From an uncultured Nocardioides sp. (GTDB lineage Bacteria; Actinomycetota; Actinomycetes; Propionibacteriales; Nocardioidaceae), in assembly GCF_947488025.1 (NCBI RefSeq), contig NZ_CANKYS010000019.1:1-36688 (forward strand): 36,688 bases of DNA, written 5' to 3'. Of the stretch, positions 1 through 7,005 are shown one piece after another; the first letter of the stretch is position 1; the number at the start of each line of letters is the position of its first letter. The notes under the pieces are model-generated. The model did not search any database and had not been told where the DNA came from. It saw only the letters and a list, made by a program, of their open reading frames with translations. A program made the translations under genes and the position numbers.

Positions 1-24
1 TACCTCTTCGACGTACTCCCTGAC

Positions 25-750
25 ATGACTCCATCCTTCCCAAGGAACGGAGTCTCCGGACTCGCCGGGGCGGTTCAGCTCGGGCCGCTCGGTCTCGTCG
101 GGGGCCTTCTGCTTCTCGCAGGGCTGGGTCTCGGTGGCTACGTGCTCTGGCAGATGCACGGCACGAACATCGTCTCCGAGCGCGCGCACCGTGAGCTGGT
201 CCTCGAGGCGGAGGCTCACTGGGACCGCCAGACAGCCATCGACAGGACGTCGGAGCAGGGGCGTGGCTCGTTCACGAGCCGATACGGCCCAGTCGAGGCG
301 GTCATCCGCATCCCTCGCTTCGGCGACGACTACGCGGTCCCGGTGCTCGCCGGAACCTCGGAGCACGTGCTGTCCGTGGGCTACGGCCACTTCGCGGGCA
401 CCGCTGAGGCCGGCGCGGTCGGCAACTACGCACTCGCTGCTCACAGGGTCACTCATGGTGAGCCACTGCGGCGGATGCCTGAGCTCGAGGTGGGCGACGA
501 AATGGTCGTCGAGACGGCCAGGTGGATCTACACCTACCGGCTGGACACGGCCGGCGACGCGCTCTCGGTGCCCTTCACACAGGGCTGGGTGGTGGGTGAG
601 GTGCCGGACAACCCGCGCACTGGGGGCATCGAACCGGCACAGGAGCCCGGGCAGCGCCTGATAACGCTCACGACGTGCGCCGAGCTGTTCCAAACCGACG
701 ATCGTCTGATCGCCTTTGGCCGCATGGTGGGCAAGCAGCCCGGCCACTGA
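25..750 (+). CDS. Class E sortase (LPXTG-type transpeptidase)
   Basis: Sortases cleave a C-terminal sorting signal on exported proteins and attach the product to the cell wall. One N-terminal membrane segment lies at about residues 21-43, followed by an extracellular beta-barrel domain from about residue 88. The catalytic triad is visible: His140 in AAHRVTHG, Cys218 in TLTTC, and Arg227 nine residues later. The TLTTC box and the short stem are typical of actinobacterial class E housekeeping sortases. The reading frame is open to the left edge and no clear ribosome site precedes this ATG, so the true start may lie upstream of the window. No protein with a sorting motif was recognised nearby. 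The family call is firm; the substrate is unknown. Confidence 0.88.
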   Translation: MTPSFPRNGVSGLAGAVQLGPLGLVGGLLLLAGLGLGGYVLWQMHGTNIVSERAHRELVLEAEAHWDRQTAIDRTSEQGRGSFTSRYGPVEAVIRIPRFGDDYAVPVLAGTSEHVLSVGYGHFAGTAEAGAVGNYALAAHRVTHGEPLRRMPELEVGDEMVVETARWIYTYRLDTAGDALSVPFTQGWVVGEVPDNPRTGGIEPAQEPGQRLITLTTCAELFQTDDRLIAFGRMVGKQPGH

Positions 751-966
751 CTAGTCTAGACCGATTGTCGATCGGGGGTCGGCCGGGCACGGCTCGGCAC
801 GGGGCGCTGTTCAACCGATCCCTCATCTGTGGCAACGGTCGTGGCACAGAAATTCAACAGAGTGGACGAACAAGCGATTTGTCAATCCTGTTCGTTGAAC
901 TCTTGACACGTTTCCTAACAGTGGTGAAGCCTCCGTTCAAGATCAATGCTTGATGGGGGAGGAAAA

Positions 967-1464
967 TTGAAAGGCGTCATTCGGTTCACGGCCCTGGCGA
1001 TCGTGGCTTCAATCGTTGGATGGGGCAGTGCAGCACTTGCGGCAACTGCGTACTCCAGCTGGAACTACATCGACACGACTCAAGCGGCCTGCGGGTATTA
1101 CCGGAACCACGTGAACAACAGCACCTACAAGGCCGTCGCCAATACTCGCAACTTCGCCAAGTACTCGGGAAGTCCCTGCAGCGTGGCGAACCCGGTGTCG
1201 AACATGCCTGCCTACTACATGACAGCGAGCGTGAAGCTCGTCAGTGAGAACGGCAGCTTCGTGTGTGGGAACACTGGAACGGTCTACAACACGAGCTACA
1301 ACTCGGAAGTCCATGTCGAGGCCTACTATGTCCAGCAGACCGGATGCAGGAAGAAGTCGGGAGACTACTACCACGCGAGCGGGAGTGGGTCCCGGTGGAA
1401 CGAGGGCCTCGGAGGGTACGTCTCATCGGGACCCACGTATTCCGACCACCTCAGGTTCTGGTGA
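967..1464 (+). CDS. Small secreted cysteine-containing protein, unknown function
   Basis: I do not recognise this family. A TTG start is chosen because GGGGGAGG lies four bases upstream and translation from it gives a clean signal peptide (KGVIRFTALAIVASIVGWG, then an ALA cleavage site). The in-frame ATG at 946 lacks a ribosome site. The mature part is about 140 residues, rich in Tyr, Ser, Asn and Gly, with four cysteines (near CGYYRN, SPCSV, FVCGN and TGCRK) that could form two disulfides. It ends in Trp. The next gene starts 10 bases downstream, so the two are probably cotranscribed. A TTGACA hexamer at 903-908 could be a -35 box, but no convincing -10 follows. It could be an antimicrobial or surface protein; that is only inference. 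Confidence 0.7.
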   Translation: MKGVIRFTALAIVASIVGWGSAALAATAYSSWNYIDTTQAACGYYRNHVNNSTYKAVANTRNFAKYSGSPCSVANPVSNMPAYYMTASVKLVSENGSFVCGNTGTVYNTSYNSEVHVEAYYVQQTGCRKKSGDYYHASGSGSRWNEGLGGYVSSGPTYSDHLRFW

Positions 1465-1473
1465 GGAGACACC

Positions 1474-1923
1474 ATGCTTGACAACAGTTCAAGGCTTCGC
1501 AGGGTCCTGATCCCGACCGCTGTCCTCAGCGTGGGGCTTGCTGCAGGGGCGGGTGCCTATGCGGCCGGCGTGGACCTTCCGAGGTTCGACCAGAACGCGA
1601 ACGGGCAGACCATCGGACAGGTGCAGGTCGCGGCCGAGGCGCCCGATCTCGTGGAGGTTGCCCTGGACCAGGGCATCGTCGACCTTCTTCCTGGCGACGA
1701 CGTGGCTGCGCAGGTTGCCGGGGAGAGCGTCGCCTTCGTGTACTCGGCCGACTACGAGGGTCCGGTTGCAGCAAATCCGGAAGAGGCCGCGAAGTTGATG
1801 GCCGAGCGAGTCGATGCTGATGGCAATATCTGGATCCCGCTCTACCTCGAAGACGGCAAGACTGTCATCGGCCGGTTGAACGTCGGTCGTGTCGTGCCAC
1901 CGGAGAAGTCTTCGGACAGGTGA
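1474..1923 (+). CDS. Exported or membrane-anchored hypothetical protein
   Basis: The 149-residue product has an N-terminal hydrophobic segment at about residues 10-32 after a basic start (RLRRVLIPTAVLS). This is either a signal peptide ending near AYAAG or an anchor. The rest is acidic, with no cysteine and no motif that I recognise. A ribosome site (GAGGAGA) lies just before the ATG and overlaps the stop of the preceding secreted-protein gene, so the two form an operon that ends at the hairpin at 1982-2015. Because the partner is a small exported protein, this gene may encode an accessory or protective factor for it. That role is inferred from position only. Confidence 0.68.
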   Translation: MLDNSSRLRRVLIPTAVLSVGLAAGAGAYAAGVDLPRFDQNANGQTIGQVQVAAEAPDLVEVALDQGIVDLLPGDDVAAQVAGESVAFVYSADYEGPVAANPEEAAKLMAERVDADGNIWIPLYLEDGKTVIGRLNVGRVVPPEKSSDR

Positions 1924-1981
1924 CCGGCAGCGTGGGTGGAGTGTCCACCTGAGCCCGTGGTGCCACGTCCACACATCAGTG

Positions 1982-2015
1982 CACGCGCCGACCTCCGCCT
2001 GGAGGTCGGCGCGTG
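1982..2015. terminator. Perfect 15-bp inverted repeat, probable terminator
   Basis: CACGCGCCGACCTCC and its exact complement are separated by a four-base GCCT loop. The hairpin lies 59 bases after the stop of the exported hypothetical protein. There is no T-run, as is usual for high-GC actinomycete terminators. It probably ends the 967-1923 operon and may also work from the other strand. Confidence 0.75.
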
Positions 2016-2228
2016 TGTGTGCGGGCAGAGGCGCAAAAGCGGTTTCCGTTGCGCGTAAGCGGTAGACGACGCCGAGCGTCTCTTATGTGCGACCGACGTT
2101 CCAGTGACGCTCGAGTTTACTCGCGAGCGCTCATTCATTACCATTCCTGATCTTCGACTGTTCATTGGCTGTGTCAACCCAAACTGGCTCCACCCGGACG
2201 AAGATATTCGGCCCCGGGGAAGGTGTTC

Positions 2229-2792
2229 TCATCTGGCTTCGTGTTGGGTGCTTGCTAGGCGGTAAGAGTGGCTGCCGGTTTCGATGATGTTGCCGCCGAA
2301 GGTGAGCCTGTCGATGATCGCGGCGCACAGGCGGGGGTCGGTGAAGGTGTTGGTCCAGCCGGAGAAGGATTGGTTGGAGGCGATCGCGACGGAGTTCTTC
2401 TCTTCGCGTTCGGTGAGGACCTGGAAGAGGAGCTCAGCGCCGCGGCGGTCGAGTTCCATGTAGCCCAGTTCGTCGATGCACAGCAGGTCGACGCGGCCGT
2501 AGCGGGCGATGGTGCGCGCAAGCTGCTTCTCGTCGGCGGCTTCGACCAGTTCGTTGACCAGGCGGGTGGCCAGGGTGTACTTCACTCTGAACCCTTTCTC
2601 GGCCGCGGCGGTTCCCAGTCCGATGAGCAGGTGCGACTTGCCGGTGCCGGAGTCCCCGATCAGGCACAGCGGGTGGCCCTTGCGGACCCACTCGCCGCTC
2701 GCGAGCTGGTGGATGGTGGCGGGATTGATGTTGAGGTTCGCGGTGTAGTCGAAGTCCTCGAGGAACTTGGACCTGGGGAACCCGGCGCCGTT
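2229..2792 (-). pseudogene. istB: IS21-family IstB helper ATPase, 5'-truncated remnant
   Basis: IstB is the AAA+ ATPase that helps the IstA transposase of IS21 elements. The minus-strand frame reads through FLEDFDYTANLN, a Walker A (GDSGTGKSHLL), a Walker B (LLCIDELGY) and the conserved NQSFSGW and RLTFGGNIIETG blocks, to a stop at 2229. The N-terminal third is missing. In frame upstream of AGFPRSKFLED a TAA stop appears near 2800 and no start is available. An internal GTG at 2585 could give only a 118-residue piece without the Walker A. No istA lies next to it, so the element is dead. A short AT-rich stretch at about 2150-2210 may be the old right end, but I cannot fix the boundary. Confidence 0.85.
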
Positions 2793-2835
2793 AACCCTTC
2801 CTTATCCGGACCGGGACCATTACGGCGAGCGTTTA

Positions 2836-2877
2836 CACAACGGCCCAGTGAACAATCACAACGGCCCAGTGAACAAT
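2836..2877. repeat. Two exact 21-bp tandem repeats (IS21 terminal-type repeats)
   Basis: The unit CACAACGGCCCAGTGAACAAT occurs twice back to back (2836-2856 and 2857-2877). IS21-family elements carry multiple short terminal repeats that bind the transposase. These sit on the truncated 5' side of the istB remnant, so they probably mark the left end of that element after an internal deletion removed istA and the start of istB. The repeats differ from those of the second IS21 fragment near 16.1 kb. Confidence 0.7.
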
Positions 2878-3195
2878 CCGAGGTTTGATTCGGACCTCCG
2901 CGCGCCTGTCAGAAGCGCTCCCCGAGGCGCCAGGCGCATGGTCGGGCCACGCGGAATGGTGCGGCACGTCATGTGCACCCTCCCAGTGTCCCCGCGCCAC
3001 ATCTACAGAGCAGCCAAACGGTTGCGAGCTTGGGTCCCCATGTCGGCCATCGCCTGGGCATTGTTCGTCGGGTCATGCGGTTCGTCCAAGCCCCGACCCC
3101 GTTACCCGCACTGGGCGGGGGAAGGCCCTGTTGACGCATGTAGGGGAAACCGCTTTGATTCGACCACACAACACATACGGGGGAATGCTTCGCTC

Positions 3196-3861
3196 ATGCG
3201 CGGACGCATCAGTCTTGCAGCTGTCTCGGTTCTTCTGCTGACGGGGATCGGACCAGTCTCTAATGCATCGGATCCGAAAATCCAGCCAAGCGCTACTGCG
3301 TCCAGCACTCCGAAGTCGGCAGAGGACGGACACGACGAGGAATGGTTCAACACCCTTTCCTCCGAACTCGGCATTCCTTCGGAGGATGCCGTCGCCCGCT
3401 ATGCCTGGTCCGATGAATTCTCGGACGCTCTTGCTCGCGTCAAGGGAGTACACGGTGACACGTTCGCGTGGGGCGCCATGAATCCGTCTGGAGAAGTCGG
3501 CGCCACGGTGGCGTTCGTCGGTGAGCCGCCAGCCGGTGTGGTTGACCTCTTCTCAGAGGTGCCCGTGCCCGTCACGATCGAAGGCGGTGCGCCGCAATCC
3601 GAGAAGAGTTACGTTGACGCCGTATCGTCAGCACACTATGCCGCCAGGGCTTCGTTGAAGGCGCGCGGTCTCTCCTCGAACGCGGTGGCCAGCGAGTACG
3701 ACCGGGTATCCGGAACCGTCCTTGTGCATCTGCTTGGCTCGACCGCGAAGGTGCCTGAGGTTGCACTTGACGCCATCCAATCGCATGCGATCGCGGCGGT
3801 GAATCGGATGCCTCTTGCAGCCGCGGAGCGCAGGCCGCTGTGGAGGTCGTGGCTGCGTTAG
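3196..3861 (+). CDS. Secreted serine protease, signal and propeptide part (frameshifted gene)
   Basis: This is the first part of a split gene. From the ATG (MRGRISLAAVSVLLLTG) it encodes a signal peptide and about 195 residues of acidic pro-region containing EDAVARYAWSDEF and FAWGAMNPSGEVGATV. The pro-region matches, block by block, that of the intact protease at 28071-29294 (a GxW/WGA block followed by VxFVG or VRFTAG). The frame runs into a stop at 3861, but the one-base-shifted frame continues from about 3840 with the protease domain. The two pieces together span 1220 nt, equal to about 406 residues; the intact paralogue has 407. A single-base indel near 3838-3840 therefore explains the split. 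No slippery heptamer is evident, so decay or a sequencing error is likelier than programmed frameshifting. Confidence 0.72.
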   Translation: MRGRISLAAVSVLLLTGIGPVSNASDPKIQPSATASSTPKSAEDGHDEEWFNTLSSELGIPSEDAVARYAWSDEFSDALARVKGVHGDTFAWGAMNPSGEVGATVAFVGEPPAGVVDLFSEVPVPVTIEGGAPQSEKSYVDAVSSAHYAARASLKARGLSSNAVASEYDRVSGTVLVHLLGSTAKVPEVALDAIQSHAIAAVNRMPLAAAERRPLWRSWLR

Positions 3862-4415
3862 GCGGGTCCGCGCAGAATGACATCCTTCGCGGCGGCGGTC
3901 AGATGTCTGGATGCACGTCCGGTTTCACTGTCAGAGATCTCGATTCAGGACTTCGCGGTTTGCTGACTGCCGACCACTGCGGCACGTCGCAAAGTTACGA
4001 GGGGCGGAGCTTGAACTATCGACGGTCGCTGGCGGCGAGCCGCGGCGACATCAGCTTCTTCTCCTCTTCTGAGACCGCGTCGCCGACGTTCTGGCGATCC
4101 TTCTCGACATACAACACCGTCACTACTCATCCGATGGCGCCGGCGTTGGGCCAGGCCCTCTGCAAGTTCGGTAGAACGACAGGGCAGTCTTGCGACACCG
4201 TCCGTAATTTTGGCGCTTGTCGCGGGCCGTACTGCAACTTGGTCGAGATGTACAACCGCAGAGCCGACGGCGGGGACAGTGGCGGCCCGTGGTTCGACGG
4301 CGCCCGAGCCGTTGGCATCCATTCAGGCGGCGTCTGCGCGGTGGGGTGCCGGGACCAGTTCTCCTACATGACTGGGCAGATTGGGGACTACTTGCGAGTC
4401 AACCTGATCTTCTAG
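3840..4415 (+). CDS. Trypsin-like (S1 family) protease domain, second part of split gene
   Basis: This part holds the catalytic domain of a secreted chymotrypsin-fold protease. Counted from the GTG at 3840, the triad is His46 (LLTADHC), Asp70 (RGDISFF) and Ser147 (GGDSGGPWF), with cysteines at 25 and 47 placed to form the disulfide next to the active-site His. The segment GCTSGFTV just after the pro-region junction matches SCTTGFTV in the paralogue at 28 kb. The GTG is probably not a real start, because no ribosome site precedes it and the product would lack a signal peptide. All catalytic residues are kept, so the inactivation looks recent or is a base-call error. A lipoprotein gene follows within 10 bases. 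Confidence 0.8.
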   Translation: MEVVAALGGSAQNDILRGGGQMSGCTSGFTVRDLDSGLRGLLTADHCGTSQSYEGRSLNYRRSLAASRGDISFFSSSETASPTFWRSFSTYNTVTTHPMAPALGQALCKFGRTTGQSCDTVRNFGACRGPYCNLVEMYNRRADGGDSGGPWFDGARAVGIHSGGVCAVGCRDQFSYMTGQIGDYLRVNLIF

Positions 4416-4425
4416 GGTGCGTCTC

Positions 4426-4842
4426 ATGACTTGTCGCCCTTTGCTGCCACTGCTGCTGACATTGACCGCATGTGTAAGCGGCTGTTCGAGCGATGAGCCA
4501 GTAACCCCATCTGGTCCCGACCTGGCCGTGTTGAAAGACGAACAGTTCGAGAGCGATGACGCCCTCCTGAACGGGAAGCTCGTGGACAACGAGGGCTGCG
4601 TGGCCGTACGCATGGATGGCACCGAGGATCTCGTTGCTGTCCTGTGGCCGGCAGACTCGGTGGTCGTTGTTGATGATGATGCGTGGGCATTGGACTCTTC
4701 CGCGCTCGAAACACAGACACGCCGAGATGAGGCCGTCAGCCTGAGCGGGGGATACCGCGAGGCGTCTGAGGCGCCGGCGGCATCGATTCCGGACGGCTGC
4801 ACGAGCACGTCCTACTGGGTTGCCGTTTCCCCGGATCTATGA
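4426..4842 (+). CDS. Protease-associated lipoprotein (copy 1)
   Basis: This 138-residue protein has a lipobox (LTAC, Cys16, or VSGC, Cys20) and should be exported and lipid-anchored. ATG 4426 is chosen over an in-frame GTG at 4417 because AGGG lies eight bases upstream of it. The mature domain shares a pattern with the lipoprotein at 29373-29771: GKLV followed by a Gly-Cys pair (Cys58), a WPADSV or FPTDHV block, an E-x-(S)L-x-G block, and a C-terminal I/V-P block with a cysteine (Cys125) followed by Trp-x-Val-Ala. The two downstream cysteines probably form a disulfide. The gene follows a secreted protease, as the second copy does. Possible roles are inhibitor, immunity factor or substrate presenter; none is shown. 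Confidence 0.78.
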   Translation: MTCRPLLPLLLTLTACVSGCSSDEPVTPSGPDLAVLKDEQFESDDALLNGKLVDNEGCVAVRMDGTEDLVAVLWPADSVVVVDDDAWALDSSALETQTRRDEAVSLSGGYREASEAPAASIPDGCTSTSYWVAVSPDL

Positions 4843-4950
4843 CCGCTCGATCGGTTGGCGGAGTGCATCCCGTACCGGTCGCTCCGCGAGCCCATCCCGC
4901 ATTGTCACGCTCCGCGTACCGATCCGCTTGTGGGTGCGTGAGCCGCCAGT

Positions 4951-5193
4951 TTAGGGAAGGAGATCCCAGTACTGCTTACGGGCCGGCATGGCGTGGATGG
5001 CCATCTCGTCGCCGCTCTCAAAGATCAGGACGACGGTCTCCAGTAGGCGGGCTTGGGTGTCGAAGCCGAGCCGTAGTTCGCGGTGCGGCCAGTCCTCGTC
5101 ATCAATCGGTTCGACCCAGAGCGGCCAGTCGGCTGCTTGAACTACGTCCTCTGAAAGCACCCCGTGTCTGAGCGCGCTGTCGTGGACCTTCAC
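4951..5193 (-). CDS. Small toxin-like protein of a toxin-antitoxin pair
   Basis: The 80-residue product (KVHDSALRHG at the start, AIHAMPARKQYWDLLP at the end) resembles a family of short actinobacterial proteins with a BrnT/RelE-like look. These have an N-terminal KxHxxALxHG block, a central LWVEPxDDED block and a C-terminal IHAMxARxxYxxLLP block. They sit beside ribbon-helix-helix antitoxins. The GTG start at 5193 overlaps the antitoxin stop as GTGA, so translation of the two is coupled with the antitoxin first. The toxic activity is inferred from family and context; an RNase-like role is likely but not visible from residues alone. The upstream frame extension to 5397 is only the shadow of the antitoxin gene. 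Confidence 0.72.
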   Translation of the reverse strand: MKVHDSALRHGVLSEDVVQAADWPLWVEPIDDEDWPHRELRLGFDTQARLLETVVLIFESGDEMAIHAMPARKQYWDLLP

Positions 5194-5423
5194 GCCGCAG
5201 AGCCGGCCAGCGCCCTGCGGATTGCTTCGGATCTCGAGATGTGCTCTCGCTCGGCGATCGCGTCGACCGCAGCGAGCTCCTCCGCTGTGAGGCGCACGGC
5301 AACAACCTGCATCGGCTCGGCGCCACGTCCGGGCCGACCGCGTCCGCGGCGCTTCATCTCCTCGACGGCGTAGCCAACTTCGGCCTCGTCCGCCCATTGC
5401 TGGATTTGCTCTTCGCTGACCAT
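5190..5423 (-). CDS. Ribbon-helix-helix (CopG-like) antitoxin
   Basis: The 77-residue product ends in a typical MetJ/Arc/CopG ribbon-helix-helix domain: VVAVRLTAEELAAVDAIA forms the strand and first helix, and HISRSEAIRRALAG the second helix. A basic linker (KRRGRGRPGRG) precedes it, and the acidic N-terminus may contact the toxin. Such proteins bind operator DNA as dimers and repress their own operon, and the complex with the toxin usually strengthens repression. The ATG is preceded by an AT-rich stretch (TTTCGTAATACGATTTTCGCC on the coding strand), which is a plausible promoter and operator. The stop overlaps the toxin start by four bases. Confidence 0.78.
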   Translation of the reverse strand: MVSEEQIQQWADEAEVGYAVEEMKRRGRGRPGRGAEPMQVVAVRLTAEELAAVDAIAEREHISRSEAIRRALAGSAA

Positions 5424-5585
5424 GGCGAAAATCGTATTACGAAAAGCGAGTCGAGGGAAGGGTGGAGTGACGGTACTTGCGGACCGGGCAAGAAGGGCAG
5501 TCGCTGGTGGTGTCGGGTTCGGCCCGACGCCCGAGCCGACTACATCCCGTGCGTGGCCGGGCCAACCCCATTTGGGAGGTGCGCC

Positions 5586-6199
5586 ATGAGCGCCCTACTT
5601 GTCGGTTACGCCCGATGCTCCACCGAGCAACAAGACCTGACGGTGCAACGTGATGGCCTGCTCGGCCTCGGTGTCGAGGCCGAGCGGATCTATGTCGACC
5701 ATGGCCTGACCGGCACCAACCGCGAACGCCCCGGACTCCGCGAGGCACTGGCCGCCTGCCGCGCGGGAGACACCTTGGTTGTCACCAAGCTCGACCGCCT
5801 CGCCCGGTCCCTGCCCGACGCTCGTGCGATTGCCGACCAGCTCACCACCCGGCAGATCAGCCTCTCGCTCGGCGGGTCGGTCTACGACCCGACCGACGCC
5901 GTCGGGCGGCTGCTGTTCAACGTCTTGGCCATGGTCGCCGAGTTCGAGTCCGACCTGATCCGACTACGCACGGTCGAGGGCATGAAGGTCGCGAAGGCCA
6001 TGGGTCGACTCAAGGGCAAGCAGCCCAAGCTGAGCCGCAAGCAGGAGCGCACCTTGTGTCGCTGGTGCATAGCGGCGAGTACAGCACCCTGGAGGTAGCC
6101 GAACTGTTCGGCGTCGGCCGCTCCACCGTCTACCGCGCCATCGAGCGCCAACGCACCGCTGCGAAGGCAGAACTCGCTGACGCCTCCTCACGACGCTGA
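5586..6199 (+). pseudogene. Serine resolvase/invertase, frameshifted copy
   Basis: Tn3-type serine recombinases cut and rejoin DNA through a 5'-phosphoserine link. The N-terminal catalytic domain is intact here: YARCSTEQQ with Ser12, VDHGLTGTNRERPGL, and KLDRLARSLPDA. Compared with the intact copy at 27151-27765, one A is missing in the CAGGAGCGC stretch at about 6041-6050 (CAGGAAGCGC in the other copy). The product therefore leaves the frame and stops at 6098, losing the C-terminal helix-turn-helix (VAELFGVGRSTVYRA), which is still readable in the shifted frame to the TGA at 6199. A strong ribosome site (GGGAGG) precedes the ATG. The truncated protein should not bind its site, so this is best treated as a pseudogene. 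Confidence 0.85.
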
Positions 6200-6208
6200 T
6201 CGCCACCT

Positions 6209-6249
6209 CGTCGGCGTCCCATAACCCACTCCCTCGCGGGACGCCGACG
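6209..6249. terminator. Hairpin after resolvase copy 1
   Basis: CGTCGGCGTCCC (6209-6220) pairs perfectly with GGGACGCCGACG (6238-6249) over a 17-base loop, ten bases after the old resolvase stop. The same hairpin, with small changes, follows the second resolvase. It is probably a terminator or part of the recombination site. Confidence 0.6.
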
Positions 6250-6688
6250 ATCCAAACTGAGCGGAGCCGCTCACGCATCGCGCCATTTCCGTAGGCGGTT
6301 CGGCATGCGGGACGCCGAATGATGCCAGGTGCGGAAAGCCGACTTCACCTCCATCGCGCCGCGACCGAGCCGACCTCGGGCCGAGCGACGCCGCCCATCG
6401 GGGTGAGGTCTACCAGGTGCAGAGTTGTTGATGTCGCGCCTAACAGTGTCGGTGGATTGGCGCCAATTCACCGGCGCGGATGAATGTCAACCGAGCCGCG
6501 CACAGCGATGGCTACTGGTCTAGACCAATGAACTCAATTCGACCATGGGCGCCTCGGACGAATGATGCGCCGATACGCTCCGCTCACGCCGCGTAATCGG
6601 ATGCGGGGCCGCCAAAGCGGCCCTAGCGAATTGCTTACGGCTCGTGTCCCTTGGCTAGTACCTTGAGCCAACCAGGAGGCGGAATGCG
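6250..6688. other. Non-coding stretch without a recognisable gene
   Basis: I see no convincing coding region here; open frames are short and show no familiar motif. One compact hairpin is present: GGGCCGC (6606-6612), loop CAAA, GCGGCCC (6617-6623). It lies about 65 bases before the next gene fragment and could be a terminator from an earlier gene. The first 75 bases belong to the resolvase repeat. Confidence 0.5.
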
Positions 6689-6886
6689 ATGGCTGGTGCG
6701 GCTTGGGAGAAGCGCGAGGTCGACCTGACGATCGACACCTACTTCGAGATGCTGCGCCTTGAACTTGACGGCACACCGTTCAGCAAAACGGCCTTCCGGC
6801 AGGACCGCTCCAGAAAATCGACCGTTCGAGTGGATCCGTGGAGTACAAACTGCAAAACATTTCTGCCGTGCACAACGAGCTCGGCG
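6689..6886 (+). pseudogene. 5' fragment of a DUF3883-like protein, frameshifted and truncated
   Basis: The first 33 residues (WEKREVDLTIDTYFEMLRLEL, ending in TPFSKTAFRQ) match the start of a bacterial family whose members begin W-x-REVxxTVxDYFxMLxLELxGxxYNKTxHR and often carry a DUF3883 domain. The frame is lost near 6800. The shifted frame then gives GSVEYKLQNISAVHNELGG, the next conserved block of the same family (GSVExKxQNISAVLxELG). The gene then stops abruptly near 6886, where foreign-looking DNA on the other strand begins. A ribosome site (AGGAGG) precedes the ATG. Only about one fifth of a normal protein remains, so it is non-functional. Confidence 0.6.
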
Positions 6887-7005
6887 GCGTATTCCCTACT
6901 GCAGCAGCAGGAAGTCCGAGGTGTCCTTGCCGATTTGGACGTGCGTGGTCCAGTTGGGCAGGTTGGTCGGGCGGATCCACGTCGACACGGTGGCCTGGCA
7001 AAGGA

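Larger units (their letters stand above)
5527..6325 (+). repeat. Resolvase repeat unit, copy 1 (partner at 27096-27890)
   Basis: Similarity to the second resolvase copy extends beyond the gene. Upstream, the GCCCGAGCCGAC and CCAACCCCATT..GGAGGTGCGCC blocks match. Downstream, a hairpin and a GTTCGGC.TGCGGGACG block match. The direct repeat is therefore about 0.75-0.8 kb. The limits are estimated by eye and the outer 50 bases on each side are only loosely similar. The upstream part may hold the recombination site. Confidence 0.6.

Noticed and set aside
2767..3195. Upstream extension of the protease pro-region frame into the IS21 repeats
   Set aside because: It crosses the istB remnant and the 21-bp repeats and lacks homology; the ATG at 3196 gives a signal peptide.
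5241..5585. Longer 285-residue reading of the first resolvase frame
   Set aside because: The extra N-terminus is antisense to the antitoxin gene, and the second resolvase copy shows the same conserved ATG with a GGAGG site.
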